Positions 35,417 to 44,790 of a stretch of 64,000 nt of DNA are shown here, piece after piece; the stretch's first letter is position 1, and the number at the start of each line of letters is the position of its first letter. The notes under the pieces are model-generated. The model searched no databases. It was given only the letters and a program-made list of their open reading frames with translations, and was not told the origin of the DNA. The stretch comes from Mesorhizobium loti (GTDB taxonomy: Bacteria; Pseudomonadota; Alphaproteobacteria; Rhizobiales; Rhizobiaceae). The translations under genes and the position numbers were made by a program. Location of the stretch: positions 60,737 to 124,736 of the forward strand of contig NZ_LPWA01000097.1 of the NCBI RefSeq assembly GCF_001510895.1. Direction: 5' to 3'.

Positions 35417-36745
35417 ATGAGCCGGGATGATCCTTTCGGACTGTCGGAGGATCGCGAACGCACGCGCATCAGGCTGACGGGTGCGTCGCCACGGCCGATG
35501 GCGCCGCTGATGCCGACCGCGCCGGTGAAGCTGGCGCGCGCCCATCCCAACATACTGATCAACACATTCGCGCCGCTGCTCGAATTCGCCCCCGAGCTCG
35601 AAAGCGCGCTCGCGCCCGAGAACCCCGAAGTGATGCGCACGCGCCTGCTCGACGAACTGGTCCGGGCGCGCGATGCCGCGATGGCGGCCGGATCTTCACT
35701 CGAAAGGGCCGACCAGGCGGCCTGGGCGGTGGCGGCGCTGCTCGACGATCTCGCGCTCAACACGCCCTGGGGCGGCGCCAGCGCATGGCCGCGCCAGCCG
35801 CTGGTGGTCATGCTGCGCGGCGACGTCGATGCCGGCACTCAGTTCTTCTCGCGTCTCGACGAGCTGGAGCGGCATCCGAACCGCGACCGCGAAATGCTGG
35901 AGCTGCAATATTACTGCCTGGCGCTCGGCTTCCGCGGCAAATATCGCGTGCCCGGTCGGGCCGGCGACCGCTCGCTCAACGCCGTTCGCGTGGCGGCGGC
36001 TCGCTTCCTGCGCAATGCCGATGCCGAAAACGCGCCGCTGTCGCCCAACTGGAAGGGCGTGATCGCCTCCGACGAGCCTCAGCGCTTCATCGTGCCGATC
36101 TGGGTGATGGCGCTTGCGGCGGTGGTCATCGCGGCCGCCGCTTATATCGGCTTGTCGATGGGGCTGAGCAGCCAGGCCGTCGAGCTTACCGCGCTGGTCC
36201 GCACGCTGCCGCCTCCTTCGCGAGGCGAGGTTACCCGCGCCGCGCCCAAGCCCGATGCTCCCGAACCGGAACCGCCGCAGCCGGTCGATTTTGCATTGCT
36301 GCCGGAATTCAAGGCCGAGGCTCCGGACAGTCTCAAGGGAGCGCTCAGCGGCACGGAGAGCGTGTCGCTGGCCAAGCTGGTCATCCAGTCTTCCAACCCT
36401 GAGCTGTTCCAGTCGGCGCGGCCAACGCTCACACAAGGCTACGAACCGCTGGTGGAGTCGATCGCCAAGGTGATCCTCGCCAATCAGGAACTGATCGGAA
36501 ACATCACCGTCGTCGGCCACACCGACAATGTGCGCCTGCAGAAATCCAATCCGCTTTCGTCCAACCAGCGGCTGTCGGAGGCACGCGCCGAGACCATAGC
36601 CGACCTTCTGGTGCAAGCCGGCGTGCCGCAGGAGCGCATTCATTCCGAAGGCCGCGCCGATACCGATCCCGTAGCCGACAATTCCACGCGCGAGGGCCGC
36701 GCGCTCAACCGGCGTGTCGAGGTTCTGGTCGAGAAGAGGCTCTGA
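35417..36745 (+). CDS. tssL: T6SS inner-membrane protein TssL with OmpA-like domain, copy 1
   Basis: 442 residues. The cytoplasmic DotU/IcmH-type domain spans about 35-200 (NILINTFAPLLEFAPEL, then LELQYYCLALGFRGKYRV). A single membrane segment follows (about 224-247, VMALAAVVIAAAAYIGL), and a periplasmic OmpA-like peptidoglycan-binding domain lies at 340-442 (VVGHTDNVR near 365, LSEARAETIADLL, REGRALNRRVEV). It anchors the system to the wall and contacts TssM, which starts 1 base after its stop. A paralogue is at 50409-51917. Confidence 0.93.
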   Translation: MSRDDPFGLSEDRERTRIRLTGASPRPMAPLMPTAPVKLARAHPNILINTFAPLLEFAPELESALAPENPEVMRTRLLDELVRARDAAMAAGSSLERADQAAWAVAALLDDLALNTPWGGASAWPRQPLVVMLRGDVDAGTQFFSRLDELERHPNRDREMLELQYYCLALGFRGKYRVPGRAGDRSLNAVRVAAARFLRNADAENAPLSPNWKGVIASDEPQRFIVPIWVMALAAVVIAAAAYIGLSMGLSSQAVELTALVRTLPPPSRGEVTRAAPKPDAPEPEPPQPVDFALLPEFKAEAPDSLKGALSGTESVSLAKLVIQSSNPELFQSARPTLTQGYEPLVESIAKVILANQELIGNITVVGHTDNVRLQKSNPLSSNQRLSEARAETIADLLVQAGVPQERIHSEGRADTDPVADNSTREGRALNRRVEVLVEKRL

Positions 36746-36746
36746 G

Positions 36747-39700
36747 ATGTTCATCCTGCGCTTCCTATGGGCCGTGCTCACCTCGCGCTTCCTTTGGACG
36801 CTGATCGGCATCGCACTGCTTTCGCTGCTGATCTGGGTGTTCGGTCCGATCGTTCAGGTCGGCCCTTACGCACCGTTCGAATCCGACAATGTGCGCATCG
36901 CCATGATCGCCGGGCTGGTCATCCTGTGGCTGATCTGGCTGATCATCGCGCAGCGCCGCGCGATCCGCGCCAACCGCATGTTCGTTGCCGAGATCGCCGC
37001 GCCTGTCCAGGAAAAGCAGCTCACCCCCGGCGAGGAGAGCGTCGCGGCCGTCGGCGCCAAGTTCGGCGAGGTCATGGCGGAGCTCAAGCGGCGCAAGCTC
37101 GGCGGCAGAAAATTCCTGCGCGAGATGCCGTGGTATGTGATCGTCGGACCGCCGGCCACCGGCAAGACGACGGCGCTGCGGCAGTCGGGCCTCAACTTCC
37201 CGATCGACCTCACCGACGACCTGCAAGGCGTCGGCGGCACGCGCAACTGCGACTGGTTCTTTTCAGAGAACGCGGTGCTGATCGATACTGCCGGCCGCTA
37301 CGTCCAGCAGGAGAGCCAGCCGGATGTCGATGCGACGGAATGGCTGGGCTTCCTCGATCTTCTGAAGAAGCATCGCGGCCGGCGCGCGCTCAACGGCGTC
37401 ATCGTTGCGCTGTCGATCGATGTGCTCTCGGAAGGCGACGAAGCCATCAAGGCACATGGCCGCAAGATCCGCCGCCGGCTGGCGGAGCTGAACGACCGCC
37501 TCGAAATCCGCCTTCCCGTCTACCTGATGCTGACCAAGGCCGACCTGATCAAGGGGTTCGAAGCCTTTTTCGGCGGCCTGTCGACGACAGCGCGCGAGCA
37601 GGTGTGGGGAACGACCTTCCCGCTCGATGCGCGCGTCGACGCCAAGACCGTCGAAAGGGAAATCGCCACGCTCGCCGCTGAACTGGAGCGGCGGCTGGTG
37701 CCACGGCTGGAGGACGAGGACAAGCTCGGCTCCCGCGCCGAAATCTTCCGCTTCCCGGCCCAGCTTGCGAGCCTCTCCGAACCGATCCAGGTGCTGATCG
37801 AGGCGATGTTCGGCGAAAGCCGCTACGAAGAGGCGGCCTGGCTGCGCGGCCTCTATCTGACATCGGCGACCCAGGAAGGCGCGCCGATCGATCGGTTGAC
37901 CGCGGCGCTGTCCTCCTCCTTCGGGCTGCCGCCGCGCCGCGCGATGCTTACGCCGCGCGTCGAGAAGCGCAGCTTCTTCCTGAGGAACCTTCTGACCGAA
38001 GTCATCTTCAAGGAAGCGGGTCTCGGCACGTTCGATCCGCTGGCGCAGCGCCGCCGCGCCTGGATCTGGCGGGGTGCTGCCGCAGCTTGCACGCTTGCCG
38101 CCCTGCTCGCCGGCGGGCTATTCACCTGGTCCTATCTCGATAACCGCAACGCCATCACCGACCAGGCCGGCCAATTCGAGGCATTGCAGGCGCCTCTCAC
38201 GGAAGTCGCTGCCGCGCCGGCGTCGGTGGAACAGCCGACGATGGACGGAGCGCTGGCTGCCATGGACGCGGTGGCGACGGCGCGCACCGCGCCGCCGGAC
38301 GCGGTCCACAACCTGCTCGGGCCGACAGCTTCGGCGGAACTGGTGCGCGCGCAGACCGATACCTACGACCACGCGCTGCGCAACGTGCTCGAGCCGCATA
38401 TGGTGGCGCTGCTGGAAGCCACGATGTGGCGGCAGATCCGCGATCCGGACTTCATGCTCGGCGCGCTGAAGACCTATCGCATGATGACCGGCCTGTCGCA
38501 GATGGACACCGACTTCGCCCAGAACTGGTGGGTGAACAGCCTGCCGGAATTCGCGCCCGCCCCGCCATTCCCGACCGCCGACGCCGAAGAACATCAGCTT
38601 GCCGCGATCCGCCGCATGGCGGTCGACGACAGCTACATCGCCCCGGACAAGGAACTGGTCGCCGAGGCGCTGAAGACGGTGTGCACGATCTCGTTGCCGG
38701 AACGCGCCTACAAGCAGCTGCTCGCCGACCCCGAAGTTGCCGCCGTGAAGGAATGGGTGCCCGCCAATTTCGCCGGACCGAACGGTGCCAAAGTGTTCGC
38801 GCGCCGCTCCGACAAGACGCTGCGCGTCGGCGTTCCCGGCGCCTTCACCTATGCCGGTTTCCACGACGCCGTCCTCGACCGGGTCGAGGACGTGGCTGCG
38901 CAGGCGGCGCTCGATCGGGCGGTATTCGCCGGCGGCTGCTCGGAAAATTCCGAGACCTCGGTGTCGGCGCTGTCCGAGGACATTCTGAAACTCTATTACG
39001 ATGACTATATCGCGCAGTGGGACTCTTTCCTGCGCGACATGCGGCTGGCGCCGCTGAGCGACCTCAATGTCGCCAGCGAAAACCTCAAGGATCTTTCAAG
39101 CGCCGATTCCGCGCTGAAGCGGCTGCTGACGGCGGTGGTGCAGGAAACCGACCTTACCCGGTCCGACGAAGCGCCGGCCGACGACAAGGGCGGCGCCGCG
39201 AAGACCGGCTCGAAGCTGCTCTCCAAGCTCGGCAAATTGGGCAAGGTGGTGAAGACGGGAGCGAAATTACTGCCCCGCGCGGGCTCGGCCGATCAGGTCG
39301 ACATGACCGGCAGCCTGGTGGCCGCGCATTTCAAGCCGCTCAAGGGCACGATCGCCGAGGTCGACGGCCAGCCGCCGGCGCTCGACGCGGCCGTGGTGGC
39401 GCTGACGGCGCTGTCCAACGTGCTGCAGACGGTTACCGCCAATCCCGACCCGCAGGACGCCATCAAGAAGCAGGGCGGCCTCGCCGAGCTGACAGGCGCG
39501 GTGGCCCGGCAGGCCCAGATCCTGCCCTCGCCGATCAACGACTGGCTGGGCGGGATTGCCGGCGACACCAGCGGCCTGTCGCAGAAGGCCGTCACCAACG
39601 AGCTCAACGCCATCTGGCGCGCCGATATCCTGCCCTTCTGCCAGGCCGCGCTCAACAACCGCTACCCCTTCAGCCCCGAGAGCGCGGTGGACGTCAATGT

Positions 39701-40286
39701 GCGCGATTTCCAGCGGCTCTTCGGTCCCGCCGGCCTGATCGACGCCTTCATCAACGACCATCTGATCAACTATGTCGACACCGCCAGCGAGCCCTGGAAA
39801 TGGCGCGCCGATTTCGGCCTCGATCCGGCGGCGCTGGCTGCGTTCGAGCAGGCAAGGCACATCCGCGACGACCTCTTTCCCGGCGGCGCCGGCCCGGTGA
39901 TGAACTTCACGCTGGAGCCGAAGGACCTGTCGCCCAACGTGGGGCGCGTGACGCTCAACCTCGATGGCCAGAACCTCGTCTACTACAACAACGCGACCAG
40001 GCCGCAGCCGATGACATGGCCGGGCAAGGACGGCACCGGGGTGATCTCGCTCGCCTTCCAACCGGTCGACGGCTCGCCCGAGGTGATGCTCAACGAGACC
40101 GGCAGCTGGGCGTGGCTGAGGATGCTGCGCGGCGGCAAATTCGCCGGGACCAAGCTCACCGACGTCTACACCCTGCGCCTTGGCACGAAAGGCATGTATG
40201 CCGATTTCGAACTCAAGGCGGCCAGCGTCGAGAACCCCTACACGCTCGAGATGTTCAAGAAGTTCACATGTCCGCCACAGATATGA
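36747..40286 (+). CDS. tssM: T6SS inner-membrane protein TssM (IcmF), copy 1
   Basis: 1179 residues from the ATG at 36747. Two N-terminal membrane helices (about 8-34 and 51-70) precede a cytoplasmic NTPase-like domain with an intact Walker A (GPPATGKTTAL, about 134-144). A third helix lies near 440-465, and a large periplasmic domain extends to the C-terminal FTCPPQI. It spans the envelope and binds TssJ. Intact Walker A TssM proteins hydrolyse ATP in some systems. The last 19 bases overlap tagF. Confidence 0.94.
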   Translation: MFILRFLWAVLTSRFLWTLIGIALLSLLIWVFGPIVQVGPYAPFESDNVRIAMIAGLVILWLIWLIIAQRRAIRANRMFVAEIAAPVQEKQLTPGEESVAAVGAKFGEVMAELKRRKLGGRKFLREMPWYVIVGPPATGKTTALRQSGLNFPIDLTDDLQGVGGTRNCDWFFSENAVLIDTAGRYVQQESQPDVDATEWLGFLDLLKKHRGRRALNGVIVALSIDVLSEGDEAIKAHGRKIRRRLAELNDRLEIRLPVYLMLTKADLIKGFEAFFGGLSTTAREQVWGTTFPLDARVDAKTVEREIATLAAELERRLVPRLEDEDKLGSRAEIFRFPAQLASLSEPIQVLIEAMFGESRYEEAAWLRGLYLTSATQEGAPIDRLTAALSSSFGLPPRRAMLTPRVEKRSFFLRNLLTEVIFKEAGLGTFDPLAQRRRAWIWRGAAAACTLAALLAGGLFTWSYLDNRNAITDQAGQFEALQAPLTEVAAAPASVEQPTMDGALAAMDAVATARTAPPDAVHNLLGPTASAELVRAQTDTYDHALRNVLEPHMVALLEATMWRQIRDPDFMLGALKTYRMMTGLSQMDTDFAQNWWVNSLPEFAPAPPFPTADAEEHQLAAIRRMAVDDSYIAPDKELVAEALKTVCTISLPERAYKQLLADPEVAAVKEWVPANFAGPNGAKVFARRSDKTLRVGVPGAFTYAGFHDAVLDRVEDVAAQAALDRAVFAGGCSENSETSVSALSEDILKLYYDDYIAQWDSFLRDMRLAPLSDLNVASENLKDLSSADSALKRLLTAVVQETDLTRSDEAPADDKGGAAKTGSKLLSKLGKLGKVVKTGAKLLPRAGSADQVDMTGSLVAAHFKPLKGTIAEVDGQPPALDAAVVALTALSNVLQTVTANPDPQDAIKKQGGLAELTGAVARQAQILPSPINDWLGGIAGDTSGLSQKAVTNELNAIWRADILPFCQAALNNRYPFSPESAVDVNVRDFQRLFGPAGLIDAFINDHLINYVDTASEPWKWRADFGLDPAALAAFEQARHIRDDLFPGGAGPVMNFTLEPKDLSPNVGRVTLNLDGQNLVYYNNATRPQPMTWPGKDGTGVISLAFQPVDGSPEVMLNETGSWAWLRMLRGGKFAGTKLTDVYTLRLGTKGMYADFELKAASVENPYTLEMFKKFTCPPQI

Positions 40287-40807
40287 ATGCCGGTTTCTTC
40301 GGCAAGATTCCAGCGACCGGAGATTTCGTCGCTTGGAACCTGCCGCGTACCTTTATCGACCGCTGGGACCGGTGGATGTCGATGGAATTGCGCGCGCGGC
40401 CAGATGAGGGAGAGCTTGATCCGCGCGCATGGCGCTTCATCATCCAAGCAGGGATTTTTGGCGACCATCCCTGTGCCGGTGTCTGGCGTATGAGCGAAGA
40501 TCGCGTAGGCCGGCGCTATCCCTTCGCGATCGTTCGGCTGGGTCTGTTACCCGATCCCGGCGACGCATGGTTCGATGCCATCGTCAATCTCGTCGACGGC
40601 AGCGTTGAGAAATTCTGGTCCCAGACCCGGCTGATCGAGCGCCTTGCCAGCGTAGCGCAGCCGGTCGCGGGGCTTAATACAAATGCGATCATGTTCTGGT
40701 GCGACGACTGGGAGGTCAACGAATTCAAGTTTACGGACATTCATGATCTGGCGTCGGCCGGGCTGCCCGCTATGCGCGCCCCGCGAGGCAAAGCGGAGGC
40801 GTTGTAG
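40268..40807 (+). CDS. tagF: T6SS-associated protein TagF (ImpM)
   Basis: 179 residues from the ATG at 40268, overlapping tssM. The family pattern GFFGKIPATGDFVAWNLPRTFIDRW-like opening, WRFIIQAGIFG and VGRRYPFAIV are all present. TagF is a cytoplasmic post-translational repressor of T6SS assembly that works with FHA proteins and is relieved by the kinase pathway. In Agrobacterium it is fused to the PppA phosphatase; here the phosphatase is a separate gene at 55546-56379. The fall in GC content starts after this gene. Confidence 0.92.
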   Translation: MSATDMNAGFFGKIPATGDFVAWNLPRTFIDRWDRWMSMELRARPDEGELDPRAWRFIIQAGIFGDHPCAGVWRMSEDRVGRRYPFAIVRLGLLPDPGDAWFDAIVNLVDGSVEKFWSQTRLIERLASVAQPVAGLNTNAIMFWCDDWEVNEFKFTDIHDLASAGLPAMRAPRGKAEAL

Positions 40808-40810
40808 GCC

Positions 40811-41709
40811 ATGGGCAACAGTGTCTATGCGGAAGGCATGGGTTTTTTTCACAAAGGCAGCGGCGGCCAGGGCGTTGCGCCGGGGGATGTTTGCCTCAGC
40901 CCGCCACCGCCGCCAACCGGGCCGGTGCCCGTGCCCTACGTCAACATGCTCTCTGCGAGCGACCTGACCAAGGGAAGCAAGAGCGTCAAGATACAAGGCA
41001 ATCCGACCGCTCTGGAGAACGCATCGGAAGTTGCCACCAGCACAGGCGATGAAGCCGGCACTCAAGGCGGTGGGGTCGTCACGCACAAGACGAAGGGCAA
41101 GGGTACATTCAAGCTCTGGTCGTTCACGGTGAAGGTGGAGGCAAGGGTGTCGACCGTCACGGCGACCCCATGGGCCAGAACGAGATGAGCGATCCACCGA
41201 ATTGCATCGACGCTCAAGCGATGGTGGACTTCAAAAAGGTGCTCGGGGACAACGCCGGAAAGCCTTGCACGGTACCCTATGACCAGGAAAAGCATCGCGC
41301 GCCGCTTAACAAGCCGCACTACGACAAGACTATGGGTGGACCCTGCTGGGAGTGTGCCAAACTTCCAACCAATCCAGGCGTCTGGGACACCTTGATCTCT
41401 AGGGTAAATGGCCAGAACCAGTATTCCAACGGCACGTTGATCGTGGTCGACCGCAAGCGCGGCAGAGTTCACCAGGAATCCAAATTCGCAGAAGATGGCA
41501 GCGTGGAGCAGGAAGCCTTCACGCCCGACCATCAGCCTCCACTGTCCGTCGCTTGGGCAATGGGAGGCTGCCATATGGAAAAATCACCGGATGCGTTTCT
41601 CAAATACATGGGCGAGACGGATCGGGTTAAACCCCATTGTCGCAAGCACGCGCAGAGCCAAGGCAGCCAGGCCGATGCTTATGCCAGGGCAAAGTATCCC
41701 GGTGCATAA
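40811..41709 (+). pseudogene. PAAR-like (DUF4150) protein with C-terminal Cys/His-rich domain, one frameshift
   Basis: The first frame (40811-41188) encodes a DUF4150 PAAR-like spike tip: MGNSVYAEGMGFFHKGSGG, DVCLSPPPPPTGPVPVPYVN, STGDEAGTQGGGVVT, then KLWSFTVKVE. The family's expected continuation, GKGVDRHGDPMGQNE, is in another frame that stays open to 41709. One missing G (GAGGCAAG at 41138-41145 for GAGGGCAAG) explains it. Restored, the protein is about 299 residues. Its last 165 carry GPCWEC, PDHQPPLSVAW, GGCHM and KPHCRKHAQSQG, which is Cys/His-rich with a DHxxP element as in HNH/treble-clef nucleases. It is probably the T6SS cargo effector; the nuclease assignment is inference. Confidence 0.7.
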
Positions 41710-41731
41710 CGCTTGTTGAGAGAGAGGTGCC

Positions 41732-42160
41732 ATGCGAACGTTCGAAGAAATCCAGCAGGCTTACATTGATGAGCTCAGGCTTCTGCAGCCCGAACTTATC
41801 GAGTGGTGGAAGAAACTTGCAGGTCTTGATGAGCTCAGCGATCCGGTGCCGGCCGAAGTGGCCAACCGGTGGCCCACCGGCTATTCGGGCCATCCGCGGG
41901 TCCTTGCCGTCTTTCGAAAATACTATCTGGAAATTGACGACCTGAACCAGGATGCGCTCGAAGCCGCGCAAAAGCCGCCACCGGACAAACACCCTGAAGA
42001 GCTCTGGGGAACAAACGACAATGGCGACCCGGTAGGCTATCGCCGCCCAGTTGATCTGTTGATCCTCGACATCAAAACGGCAGCTCCCGACCTGCACAAG
42101 TTGGTCGCGGGCATCGTGTACATCCCCATTGGCCTCAATCAGTTCGAGGAGGCGGTCTAG
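41732..42160 (+). CDS. Small orphan protein downstream of the PAAR protein, immunity candidate 1
   Basis: 142 residues, acidic, with no signal peptide or membrane segment and no family I recognise. Notable pieces are FEEIQQAYIDELRLLQPEL, EWWKKLAGLDEL and RWPTGYSGHPRVLAVFRKYY. It follows the PAAR-type gene by 22 bases and abuts the next small gene with no gap. The composition is less GC-rich than the T6SS core. A small soluble acidic protein directly behind a PAAR-linked toxin domain is the usual position of an immunity protein. That is inference from position only; it could also be an adaptor. Confidence 0.6.
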   Translation: MRTFEEIQQAYIDELRLLQPELIEWWKKLAGLDELSDPVPAEVANRWPTGYSGHPRVLAVFRKYYLEIDDLNQDALEAAQKPPPDKHPEELWGTNDNGDPVGYRRPVDLLILDIKTAAPDLHKLVAGIVYIPIGLNQFEEAV

Positions 42161-42652
42161 ATGGCTCTGCTCACGCTCTACGATACCCAGGACGGCATCA
42201 AGCGCCTGCTCAATTGCATGTTCGATTTGGGCGCCCATTCTGGCTGGTACACCACGGACAAGCCACGCGAGAAGGCTGCGGTCGATTACCAGCAGCTGTT
42301 CGATGCCTATGTTCAACTGATACAGCAGGCCTACAACGAGGCGGCTCCGTGGTGGGATGGGACGGTCGAAGCCGAACGGAACAAGGGGCTGCCGGAAAAA
42401 GACGCTCTGGAAGCGGCCTTCAACAATCGGATGGCGGGCCCCGCTTCCGACCCACGTGTTGTTTGGATCGTCCGCGTCATCTGGCTGGAATGCGCCAACC
42501 GCAATGCGATGATGGCCGACTCGGAAAAAATTCGGCCTGAATATCTTCTGCTCCAATGGCTGATCGATGCAGAAGAGACCGAGCTTGTGCGTTTGATTGC
42601 CTGCATGCCTTACTGGCCCGTTGGACTAGACGAGAATGGCAACTGGTGCTGA
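42161..42652 (+). CDS. Small orphan protein, immunity candidate 2
   Basis: 163 residues beginning at the ATG directly after the previous stop. It is soluble and helical, with Trp-rich stretches (GWYTTDKPREKAAVDYQQLF, AAPWWDGTVEAERNKG, VVWIVRVIWLECANRN) and a YWPVGLDENGNWC end. It resembles the preceding protein in size and in a similar ending (a YxPxGL-like motif: YIPIGL there, YWPVGL here), so the two may be distant paralogues. No family is recognised. Position suggests a second immunity protein or a duplicate of the first. Confidence 0.6.
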   Translation: MALLTLYDTQDGIKRLLNCMFDLGAHSGWYTTDKPREKAAVDYQQLFDAYVQLIQQAYNEAAPWWDGTVEAERNKGLPEKDALEAAFNNRMAGPASDPRVVWIVRVIWLECANRNAMMADSEKIRPEYLLLQWLIDAEETELVRLIACMPYWPVGLDENGNWC

Positions 42653-42655
42653 GCG

Positions 42656-43747
42656 ATGGCGTTCGATGTAGAGCTCGTCAACCGAACTCCTTTCGCCGCC
42701 GCCACCCACGTGCAACCCGACGCGGATGGGCAAGAGGTGTTGGTGGTCATGTTCTCGGCCAGCTTCGAAGCCCCCTCTCAAAACGCCGAGTTGAGACCTG
42801 CGGAGGTACAGCTGCCAGTAAATTTTCGTGATGTGCCATTCGGCAACCCGGCTTTGTCCTCCACCCGCTATGAGGCGGACATCGCCCCGGTCAAACCGTC
42901 GGCGGAGGTGATCGTCAACGGTACGGCATATGCTCCCAATGGCAAGCCGGTACAGGAAATGCAGGTTGGTCTGCGGATCGGCGGCACCCGCAAGGTTCTC
43001 AACGTCGTTGGCGATCGGGTCTACGATTCCGGCAACTACAGCGCTCCGCATCCGTTTAGGACGATGCCGATCGTCTATGAGCGCGCCTATGGCGGCACCG
43101 CACCCGACGGAAGTGTCGTCGATCAGCATAATCCGGTCGGGGTCGGCTTTCATCACCTCCCATCCGCTGACGGCGCAGTGAAGACGCAGGCGCCCAACAT
43201 CACCTATCCGGGCGAGCCGTTTCTCAGTCCCTCGGACCGACCAAGGCCTGCGGGCTTCGGCGCGCTCGGTCGCGGCTGGCAGCCGCGCATCGGGTATGCA
43301 GGCACTTACGACCAAGCCTGGATCGAAACACAATGGCCACTGCCACCGAAGGATTTTGATGCTCGGTACAATCTGTGCGCACCGGCAGACCAACAGCTGC
43401 GGCAGTTCAGCTGGCACGAGGAGGTGTCCTTGATAGGCCTCACTCCGACAGGGCGCTGGGATTTTAGGCTTCCTCGCGTCGTCGCGCCTCTGCGGTTGAT
43501 CTATAGCGACCGCGTCGAGGACCGCGCCTTCCTCGCAGATACGTTGATTATCGAGCCTGATATCTGGCGGATAACTCTCAAGGCGCGCCTCTCCTTTTTG
43601 ACCAGGCGCCAGGCACCGCCGCTGCGAGAGATTGTTTTTGGACATGTTTCGCCGGCGCTTTTGGCGGCCAGACGCAAGCGCAAGGCTTACTTCAGTCAAA
43701 GAGGCGGTGACGGGACGCTGATCGATCGACCGGTGTGGCAGCCATGA
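42656..43747 (+). CDS. DUF2169 family T6SS accessory protein
   Basis: 363 residues. The family blocks are present: ELVNRTPFAAATHV at the start, RYEADIAPVKPSAEVIVNGTAYAP and a central PFRTMPIVYERAYGGT, then NPVGVGF and FGALGRGWQPR. DUF2169 proteins occur with DUF4150 PAAR genes in T6SS cargo modules and are thought to help load the PAAR effector. The frame is intact. Its stop overlaps the ATG of the ketosynthase-like gene (ATGA), showing translational coupling. Confidence 0.88.
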   Translation: MAFDVELVNRTPFAAATHVQPDADGQEVLVVMFSASFEAPSQNAELRPAEVQLPVNFRDVPFGNPALSSTRYEADIAPVKPSAEVIVNGTAYAPNGKPVQEMQVGLRIGGTRKVLNVVGDRVYDSGNYSAPHPFRTMPIVYERAYGGTAPDGSVVDQHNPVGVGFHHLPSADGAVKTQAPNITYPGEPFLSPSDRPRPAGFGALGRGWQPRIGYAGTYDQAWIETQWPLPPKDFDARYNLCAPADQQLRQFSWHEEVSLIGLTPTGRWDFRLPRVVAPLRLIYSDRVEDRAFLADTLIIEPDIWRITLKARLSFLTRRQAPPLREIVFGHVSPALLAARRKRKAYFSQRGGDGTLIDRPVWQP

Positions 43748-44786
43748 AACGGCCGCTTTATGTCAGCGGCGCCGGAGCGGTGACAGCCGCTGGCCTTAAC
43801 GCACGCCAGACCCTCGCGGCAATCCGAGCCAGCCTCTCCGCCTTCGAGGAAAAGATACTGAGCAACCCCTTCGGCGCCGTTCAGATCGTCGCCCGCATTC
43901 CGACTCATTACCAGTTGCGGCAGACCGAAGGTCAATGGCTGGTCAACATGGCCGCTCGAGCCATCGGCGAAGCTTTGCGAAGCGGAACGCGCGCTGCCAA
44001 GGCAACTGCAATCCTGCTGACGCCGCCGGAAGGCTTTCGCAACCATCCAGCTACGGCGACATTGCTCCGCAGAGCTTTCTCGCGGCAGTGACGGCGGCGA
44101 CCGGCGAGAAATTTCATGCCACCTCGCGGGCTGTCGACGGTGGCGCCGCGGCAAGCGTTGGACTGTTGGAGCGCGCGGCTGAATTGATGGAACAAAATGG
44201 CGTCCAACAGGTCTTGCTCGGCGGTGTCGACAGCCTTGTCAACGATTCGGACCTTGGTCGCCTGGGACAAGCGGGCCGCCTGAAAGGGGCCGACAACGCG
44301 CAAGGCTTGGTGCCGGGCGAAGCGGCGGCGTTCGTCCGACTGACTCCTGAGCCGGAAGAGCCGGCGCGCTTCCACGCAGCCATTCAAAGCGTTGGACTGG
44401 CTCAAGAGAAGGATAATGTTCTCTCCGACCGTTATAGCCAGGGGCGCGCCTTACTCAGCGCCTTGCGCGACGCAGTGAACGGATCGGGCTTACCCGAAGG
44501 GGATATCAACTTCGTCGTCAGCAACAGCAACGGCGAGCGCTACAGCGGCTGGGAGCAGTTGATCGCCCGGCCTCGTTTCTATCGCACGCGACGCCAGGTT
44601 CTGCCTATCGCCTATCCGGCCATGACCATCGGTGACATAGGAACAGCGGGCGGAGCTCTCGCATTGATGCTTGCTGCCGACAGTTTGCTCAAGGATTACG
44701 CGCCAGGGCCAACCGCTGTCTGCGAAGTCGCGTCCGAAACGGGTTTACGGGCAGCAGTGGTGATGGGGCGCGTGACCCGACGCTGA
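43744..44786 (+). pseudogene. Beta-ketoacyl-synthase-like (thiolase fold) T6SS accessory protein, one frameshift
   Basis: The first frame (43744 to about 44050) gives the N-terminal ketosynthase motif KRPLYVSGAGAVTAAGLNARQT. The second frame carries YGDIAPQSFLAAVTAATGEK onward to 44786. A single lost base near 44048-44052, in CCAGCTACGG, separates them; restored length is about 347 residues. The positions of the ketosynthase catalytic residues are changed: SRAVDGGAAASVG replaces the Cys-containing elbow and SNSNGERY replaces the first His motif. The protein therefore cannot be an active condensing enzyme. Such degenerate thiolase-fold proteins accompany DUF2169/DUF4150 modules, probably as chaperones or adaptors. 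Confidence 0.7.
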
Positions 44787-44790
44787 GAAC

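Noticed and set aside
41250..41400. Cytidine-deaminase-like toxin reading of the PCWEC motif
   Set aside because: A PCxxC motif is present but no HxE or CxE motif precedes it, so the deaminase idea is weaker than the DHxxP nuclease idea.
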